Origin: Litoditis marina
Taxonomy: Eukaryota; Nematoda; Chromadorea; Rhabditida; Rhabditidae
Direction: 5' to 3'
Assembly: GCA_964036275.1 (NCBI GenBank)
Contig: OZ038436.1
Coordinates: 24,526,639-24,590,638, forward strand
DNA: 64,000 bases
The notes beneath the pieces are model-generated. The model saw nothing but the letters and a program-made list of their open reading frames with translations, was not told the DNA's origin and did not search any database. The translations under genes and the position numbers were made by a program. Below are positions 1-7,906 of this stretch, in pieces (the first letter of the stretch is position 1; every line of letters begins with the position of its first letter).

Positions 1-88
1 CTCCGTAACTTCTTCTTGGATCACTCTACTATCGTCTAATATAGTTATACTGGTGGTCTGACATTCGTAGTGCCCATCTTTCGCTACA
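1..88 (-). CDS. Possible further 3' exon of the macro/Helitron-like gene, cut by the window edge
   Basis: A TTTCAG acceptor precedes an open frame from 88 to the window edge, containing the peptide VAKDGHYECQ. Its first base completes the codon left open at the donor at 1481, so the phase fits. The implied intron is about 1.4 kb, much longer than the others. The peptide does not resemble the Helitron Rep core expected at this point (a GPPT-F-T-S type strand). It may be a diverged continuation, a chimeric tail or an unrelated exon. The phase match alone has a one in three chance of being accidental. Confidence 0.3.
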
Positions 89-1480
89 CTGAAATGCCGA
101 GTTGTATTTTTTAGTGAAACTGTAGAGTGTAGGGTAACTCTCCCTCTCGCGTATCATTTTTGTAAATTCGTTCATTCTCATTTGTATTTGCCTTTAAAAA
201 AAACTTATCTTGAGCTATTTGGAAGATAAAACTTGAAGTGATGAAACAGAAAAATGTCGTATGGAGGATATTTAAGTACATGCTAAGTTGTTTGAGCACG
301 GTATGCTTGTTTAAGCGTTTCTTCTACTGTGAGTTCAAAAATATGTTATTGAAAATCCTACATTCAGTAACTGAAAAATAAGCTGAATTCCGACTTACAC
401 AGCTTCACCCATGACATTGGGTAGAAATCCAGCATTCTTCAACAAAGAATTCTCCCGTTCCGAATACGTAATAGAGCATATTTGCCCGCAGAAACATAGA
501 AGTATGAAAAACATCGGAGTTTGCATTCTGAAAACTAGAAAGGAAACTGTTATATTTCTTCATATATAGAGTTCTCATATATAGACATTCGGAGTTTTTG
601 GATAATTTGTACATTTTAAAGGAGAGTGTCTCAATCAAGGAATACTTATTTCATGACAGGGATAAAATAGCAGTATAAGAGAGAGGGGAGTGCATACTTC
701 GGTGTCGTTAGTAAGTAATGACTAGTTCCAACAATATTATGTTTATGGGTTGCTTTCATTAATCGTCCTTCCCTGACCTAAGATACCAGGAGGGCCATTT
801 TGCAATGGGAATATGGGAAAGGTAATTAAGACGCCAGATGCGCGATAAAGGTTGTAATGCGGCTACCTTTTGTATGAAATGGTGACCCAAAAGTTTAGTT
901 TTAGGAAATAGATGTGAATGTATAGATTCATAAATAAACTTATACTATGAGGTTTGTGTCGGAACTATCACATTGTGATATTAAATACATTGGTTGAATG
1001 GAGTTTATAGAATTTTCTTCTATTTCATAGCTCCCCCATAGTTTTCTGTGAGTGTTTCTCATAGTTAACCTAATATCACACACGGCTTCTTTACTTAGTT
1101 TTATCAGTAAAATGCTTTACTTCGATTCAGGTAACGAGCGAATCACACATTAGGCAGAGTTCGTACTTTAGTCAGCCGAATTATGCGACAGTCGCCGCTT
1201 GGCATTTACGAAATTCTGCTGTCGCTCAATTCGGCAGCAGCATCTTAACTTATTCTAGCTATCAAAAAGCATGTACAACTATGCTACATTATTTTCTAGG
1301 TCTTTATCTGAAAATGTCACCTAATTTTTCACTTTTCACCAATGTTTCACTTGATATTTCGATGGAGATTGTTCAAAAATCCTTGATGCATGCTTTTGCT
1401 GGATTTATGTTTTATATTCGATGGTAAATGTGGTAAATGTATTAGCATGTGTGCTTTGAATATAAATTGAGTTGACTTAC
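89..1480. other. Long non-coding stretch, probable intron or intergenic DNA
   Basis: AT-rich sequence with no credible coding exon on either strand. The minus-strand ORF at 405-638 is low-complexity and has no splice context or recognisable motif. The only structure I see is the inverted repeat at 1175-1235. If the exon at 1-88 belongs to the gene, this is one intron. Confidence 0.5.
1175..1235. repeat. Short inverted repeat (hairpin)
   Basis: The arms at 1175-1191 and 1219-1235 are reverse complements at 15 of 17 positions (GCCGAATTATGCGACAG against GCCGAATTGAGCGACAG). They enclose a 27-nt loop. The stem is too short for a typical pre-miRNA. It may be a foldback element remnant. Confidence 0.55.
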
Positions 1481-1668
1481 TTGACGGTGGTCTTAAGCTC
1501 CTGCCTTCGTTGTCTCCAGTAATCTTGGTGGCTTCTCAATGATTGAAACGAAGTCATAAGATCGGCATCGAGATCGGCGTCTTGATTGTTGACTCTGTTC
1601 AATAGGTTAGCCGCGCTCATTCCCTTTTTAGCGTTGATGTTGACAGAGTTAATCATTGCCTTCACATC
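1481..1668 (-). CDS. Exon: Helitron_like_N segment, last confident exon
   Basis: The acceptor TTTTACAG precedes 1668 and the donor GTAAGT follows 1481. The 188 nt start in phase 0 and end in phase 2. The peptide includes MTSFQSLRSHQDYWRQRRQE, which resembles the family's conserved segment just before the Helitron Rep core (a YW-x-R/K pattern). The exon breaks off just where the family's next conserved strand should begin. Confidence 0.75.
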
Positions 1669-4600
1669 CTGTAAAACGGCTCTTTAGGTGATGTTATTCA
1701 ATTTCTTCGTTGATCATGCCAGTTGTGAATTGGTGAATGAAACTAAAAAAACGGAAGCGCGCATTAGCCGGACCAAAGACAAATCTCGCACAGCGCTTCG
1801 CGCTCGCGCGATTCCGTTTGCAAGCAGAAGCGTAAGACCGAAAAAAGTATTCATTATTATTATTGTTTGAGATAAGTTGGAGAATTACTGACCTGCCGAT
1901 TGTTCATGACAATAGCGTAGTTGTCGTTGATGAATCTTCTGTCAGCATTTCTCAATCGACTTCTGATGTAGCGTGTTTCGGAGCATTTCACTGGTCGGTC
2001 TAAGTCTATACCTCCCTTTCCGGTTGGGAAAATCTCAGGAAAGGCTTTGACATCCAAATTCTTTTCCGACGGCTTTATTGGTTCACCTGCAAGAACAACG
2101 TCTGAGTGTAATGAGTGCAGATACTTTTTCAGCTACCTAATGAATACTGAAATAGGATTTCTTATAAGATACTGAGAATAAATTCCAACCACTATCTTTA
2201 CCTTTCATCTGTTTCAGCTTGAATACCAAGTCGGAGGATTGTCCAGGTGGCGGAGCAGGATCGACAGCAGTGGCGGTGACGGTAGTGAGAGGAACGTCAG
2301 CAAGCGTGAGCAGATGGTCCCCGGAAGAAGAATCTGAAGTGAGCATGATTAGCACTAATTTTTGGCTAAAATATTAGTCCAGGTTCCAGCAGTTTCATTT
2401 AAAAAGTTTTCAATAGAGGGTAGATGAAATTTCTTACCGTTTTGTACGGTGATGCCTGCGTCGTCGAGCATTTGTGAAACAGCCGCACCAGTCTCGTCAA
2501 TCTCAATATCTTCGTATAGATCATTGTTCGCCTTCAGCCACTGCAGAGCTTTTATGATCTAGAAATGTATAATTTGTTAAGCTGCTAGAATGAAGGGCAA
2601 GAGTTGGAAGCGGCAAGCAACTGGTAATAAAATTGTAGAATAAGTTCTGGTAATAAAATGGTAGAATAAGTTGTGTTTAGTTAACTCGCCTTAGTCATGT
2701 TAACCATTTGGTCCTTGGTAACACCATTCTTGCTTGTGGATTGCACTATGATGTTCACGTCGTCAGAAGAGGGAAGCCGCTTGATCACTCTGTTGACAGT
2801 CTTATTTATGGTCACAGGTAGATGTAAGACAGTTCCTTTGTAACCGCGGTGGCCACCTCCGGAGTTTCCACGTGCATTGGACAGGGTGTAAGTCGTCTGG
2901 AACATATAATATGAGAGCGTACACAGGATATCTCAGCTACAAGTTATAGCTCAGATATATCTTTTATGAGACAGTATTTGAGAAACTTACCATGAGTGGT
3001 CGTATTCTACGGATTAATGCGTACTCCAGCCAGTTCATGTTCTTCAGTTTACTAGGGATATCGTCCAGCTCAAGACCGTTGATGACACAAATATCCGGGA
3101 CTTGGTTCTGAAATGGTTGTGTTAGTTATCGTTTCATTACTGCAATATAAGGGCACTTAACATTTGCTTCATTCGGAAAATGCACATATACCATCACAAT
3201 TAACTATAATACTTCCTGTTCAAAAATTTACCTTTTTCATGAAGCCAATACATTCTTTGCATATGCGAACAGGTGGCGATCCAGAAGGCTGTTGCAGGAA
3301 ATTCAATAATTTGTCATCATCGCATGGGACATCTCGTACCTATAAGACTGGTTAATGAGTAAATTCATGAGAGTATCCTTTTCAAACTGTCCTAAATCCT
3401 TAAGCAATGAACCCTTGAATCTTTTTACAACGTGGTAGACTGGTATAACTCACTTCACTTTTCTTCAGCAGTCGATTGCAGCTTTCGCACACTGAGCACT
3501 CGGTCTGGTTTATGTCCTTTCTGAATCGGTCCAGCTGTTTCCTGAATACTGTACGGGCGAAGTTCTCGGTATGACGGCTTATATCATGGTTTTTTCCTTG
3601 CTTAGTTGCTATCTTCTTTCTCATTTCGGACGTCATATTTTCTTCTGCAACGTGCTTGCGGTAATGTTTGAACTTGGGGTGTTTATCGTTCTGGAGGCGG
3701 GTCCATTTCACCAGCCAGTTGACATGTAACCTCAGATCGTAGTATCTTCTGATAATGGTCCGAATTTTCTGGTAATGGGGTTGGAGTCGCTGAAGAAGCT
3801 TCAATAGGTTATCGCATGTTTCGATAGCGTTGCAGCTTCCTTGAATACAGCTTTCGCAGCTTTCCTGGACAGCGAAAAACTTGGCCATTTCCTGAAGATC
3901 CATGTGACCAAGGGTCAAAATTGTTTGTTTGATAAGTGTGGGCCAGTTGTGAGATGGTATTTCAGCTGCACAGTCTTTATCGGCTGATCTCATGAGCGTC
4001 AGAGGGTCAATGGATTTATCTGGACTCTCGGGGCGTTCGGCGGCTGATTGTTCGTCTGATGAATCGGAGGACGAGGTAGCTGCTTGAGAGACCGGGGCAA
4101 TGACGGGAGGGCTGAGAATAGGATATTGTGGCGGAGAAGGTTGTTCCGCCTCGTCTGAACTGGATGAGTCGTCAATCAGGACGTACTTGACTGGGGTGGT
4201 GTCAGTTGCTGCTGCTCCCCATTTCTGCTGTACTGCTCCAATCGTATGTTGTGTTGATGATGTTGTGTTTATTTCAGGTTCCGGAGCCGATGTAGTTTTC
4301 ATTGGAGTGCCGTGCAGAGGTGACAGCAAGGAAACGATTGGACGAGGACTGCGGAGGGTGTTGCGCGGAGAAGATGTCGGCAGAGAAGTTTGAATAGTTA
4401 ATTTGGTGGGAGTGACGTAGCCCTGACGTACAGTTTTCTCGATGTGCTGGGGAAATAACGTCGAAGCGTCGATGTAGTCACCACGCATAGTGCGTAGGTT
4501 TTCGTGGGTTTTGACATGGATATGATGCCCTCCTACTTCTAACCGTTCGCGTAGTCTAGTATCTTGCGCATTGATCGATTGCAGTCTGCTCTTGTAGGAA

Positions 4601-7600
4601 ACTTTTGCGATGAGTTGATTTTTCGTCTTCTCAATGTGCTTTTTGACAAGCTCTGCAACTTCTTTTCCACAGTAGTACATAGCATCAATCTCTAGGTTCG
4701 CTTGCTTCTGAAAGAATATCATCATATTAATAACTCCTGTGTTTTAGATACAGAAAGTTCCAAACTATGCAAATACAGACCGCTTCTGTGACTTAAGATT
4801 TGGAAGTTTTGATTCGTTCAGTTTTGACCTTCTATGAGAACGTATTTTTCTGATAAATTCTATGTTGTCACCGTCTTAGTTTAGGAAACTAAACTTGATG
4901 TTATTATATAAGTGGGAGACAAACTAAAGTTCAATGAGAACTTACGATTTCGTCAGTAGTTGGGCTGAGGTTCCCTTGCGAAATAAAGAAATCAACAACA
5001 AGTTTAGAACGTTGCTGAATGTCTGTCTGGCAATCATCTTCGGTTGAGGCTTGATGTAACTGAAATATTTACTTGTAAAATAACTTTTTAGCAACTCTAA
5101 AGGTGAAAGCTCCAGCTACCATTGTTCAAACTACTCCCGCTTCGATTTTTGCTACCCCTTTCTTTCTTTAGGTCTCATGACTCATGAGAAGGCAGATGAT
5201 GGATGTTAGAGTAGGTTTCAAAAAGTGAATGAGGCACTTTGTGACCGTAAGTACACTAAGCTAAATTTTATATTTGGCGCAAACAAACCTCGCAAGATTT
5301 GACGAGGCGTTGAAGTCTGGGAGGGAGACGTTGCTTAGCCGTCTTCGTTGATCCGCTGATGTTGTACTTCCTCTTGATACGGTCTGCCGCACGCACGGTT
5401 TTACTTCTGAGCTGTCTCTGTTCTGCGGGCTGTAGTGGGCGAAAACTCCCTTTATTGGGATTCAAATCAGCCTTGTGAAGATTCCATCTAGTAACTTCAG
5501 CATTGATCAATCTGAATTATGGTAACTGTCATATAATTTCGCGATCTAGTTTTTTGTCAGGAGAAAGTTGTTATTCCAGCAGTTGTTTTCTAGCCAATCG
5601 CGAATAACTGTAATTTGAATAAGATTCCATGGAAAGTTGTCTCAAGATTTATTGAGTGAATATTTTGCTGTGACGGTATTTTTAACTGCACAAACATCTA
5701 ACTTACCGTTTGTTTCTATGAACTACTTCTTCCACATCACGTATGTACTTTGCCGACCGCTTACCGGTGAACAAGCGAGATATCCAGCTGTAAACAGCAG
5801 TTAAACTGTGCAAATTGGTACTTACTTACGGGCCGAAGCGGTTAGTGTAATGGTTAGCTTACGTTTCAGATCAGATTAATGGGTAGTTACGTGGTTACAT
5901 TAAAATTGAACAATACCTCGTATAGCTTATCTATCTTTATAGACTAAAATAAACTTAGGAAACTATATAGGTTTTACCTTTTAGCCATTTGGAATTTCGA
6001 TTTCTCTTGTTCTCGTTGACTTGTTTCAGGGCTCTCATCACCCTCTGTCGTGCTGCTCTCAGTCGGCATTCGTGGTGCACGGCTCCCGAATAGTGCTTTT
6101 CTGGCTGATGTCATGGTTCGCCTGGAACACAAATCAATAGTCTGGTGAGCGGAATTATATGTATATCTGTTATAACTTATAAGACTTTCGTTCTCACCTT
6201 ATACGAGCTTGTAGCAGATCTCTTTTTCTGATGGGGGAATTCTGCCGCCTGTAATGAAACTTGGATAATTAAAGAGCGTGAACGTTTTTATGTAATTCGA
6301 TCTGTATATTGCGTGCAGCATACGTGAAAAGCTTGCGTGGTGTACATATTAGCTCACCTCTGACTGCTCCTTGTCTTGTCTTGAAGTCGGAATTCAGCAC
6401 TCTGTCGTTTCTGTGCTTTTCTCCAGCGATCCTTATTTTTTTCTGCATCGCCAAGATTCTGTCTTCTAAAAAACACCTTTTCTAGTTTAATTGATTAACA
6501 ATGATCACAGAATTACAGTGAAAGGTTAAAATTTCAGTCAGATGATTACTCATCAATGGGTAGAAAAGTTGCGACTATTTTGGCACATGATGTAATACAC
6601 GAGCTTTTTATAATGTTCTCAGTGGAGATTAACAAGTGAAATTTGCAATTTTTCGGCTATTTAGAGCTTTTTCGAGATGTAGACTGATTGTCGCACCTTT
6701 GTGAACGTGTCGCTGCCTCCTTTGCTCGGTATTCAGCGTTTGTGCGTACACGTTCCATGTTCATTCTGTTCAGTTCATTCAATCGCTCCCGCTCCGCATC
6801 GTTGAGGGTCCTGCAAATAGGGTCTCTTCTCTCTTTATCTCTCTCTCCCCCCCTCCCTCTCTCTCTCTCTCCCTCTCTCTCTCTTTCTTTCCTTCAATCT
6901 CTCCGCCTTCACTCTCTCTTTCTCTTTCTTCCCCAAATTTCGAGCAAATACCTGAGGTGTTCTTCCCTTCGGAGTCGATCCAGCTCCCTCTCACGAACAC
7001 GATCTTCCTCATCCATCATTCTGAAAAAAAAACCAATTTTGAACACTCGAGTGTCGAGTACATTACCAGTTAGAATTGATTTTCGTGTTCTCTTCTCTCT
7101 TCTCTTTCTTCTCTCCCTCTCTCCCCCCTCTCTCTCTCTCCCTCTCTCTCTCTCTTTCTTTCCTGCAATCTCTCCGCCTTCACTCTCTCTTTCTCTTTCT
7201 TCTCCAAATTTCAAGCAAATACCTGCGGTGTTCTTCCCTTCGGAGTCGATCCAGCTCCCTCTCACGAACACGATCTTCCTCATCCATCATTCTGAAAAAA
7301 AAACCAATTTTGAACACTCGAGTTTCGAGTACATTACCAGTTAGAATTGATTTTCGTGTTCTCTTCTCTCTTCTCTTTCTTCTCTCCCTCTCTCCCCCCT
7401 CTCTCTCTCTCTACCTCTCTCTCTCTTTCTTTCCTTCAATCTCTCCGCCTTCACTCTCTCTTTCTCTTTCTTCCCCAAATTTCAAGCAAATACCTTCGGT
7501 GTTCTTCCCTTCGGAGTCGATCCAGCTCCCTCTCACGAACACGATCTTCCTCATCCGTCATTCTGAAAAAAAAACCAATTTTGAACACTCGAGTTTCGAG

Positions 7601-7845
7601 TACATTACCAGTTAGAATTGATTTTCGTGTTCTCTTCTCTCTTCTCTTTCTTCTCTCCCTCTCTCCCCCCCTCTCTCTCTCCCTCTCTCTCCCTTCGGAG
7701 TCGATCCAGCTCCCTCTCACGAACACGATCTTCCTCATCCATCATTCTGAAAAAATTTATTCGAAATACTTATGGAATAGTTTATTGTTGAATGGTAGAA
7801 TTGACTCTCTCTGTCTGTTTCTCTCACTTTAGGTCTCTCTTTCCT

Positions 7846-7906
<61 letters not shown>

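Larger units (their letters stand above)
6832..7690. repeat. CT-rich low-complexity introns in 271-bp tandem units
   Basis: Long CT/CCCT tracts flank each 69-nt exon. The units beginning at 7020, 7291 and 7562 repeat every 271 bp with few differences, so exon and intron were duplicated together. Confidence 0.8.

Noticed and set aside
405..638. Minus-strand ORF of 77 codons
   Set aside because: No motif, no splice context, AT-rich composition; length is expected by chance.
770..830. Minus-strand GPP-containing peptide as the missing Helitron Rep strand
   Set aside because: No acceptor AG lies just upstream, the frame closes quickly, and the match is only three residues.
5830..5900. tRNA gene
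   Set aside because: Only an A-box-like D-arm is visible; there is no B box, anticodon arm or paired acceptor stem.
6688..7832. Plus-strand Ser/Leu/Arg-rich ORFs of up to 218 codons
   Set aside because: They are antisense translations of the CT-rich introns and tandem micro-exons; splice signals and motifs are on the minus strand.
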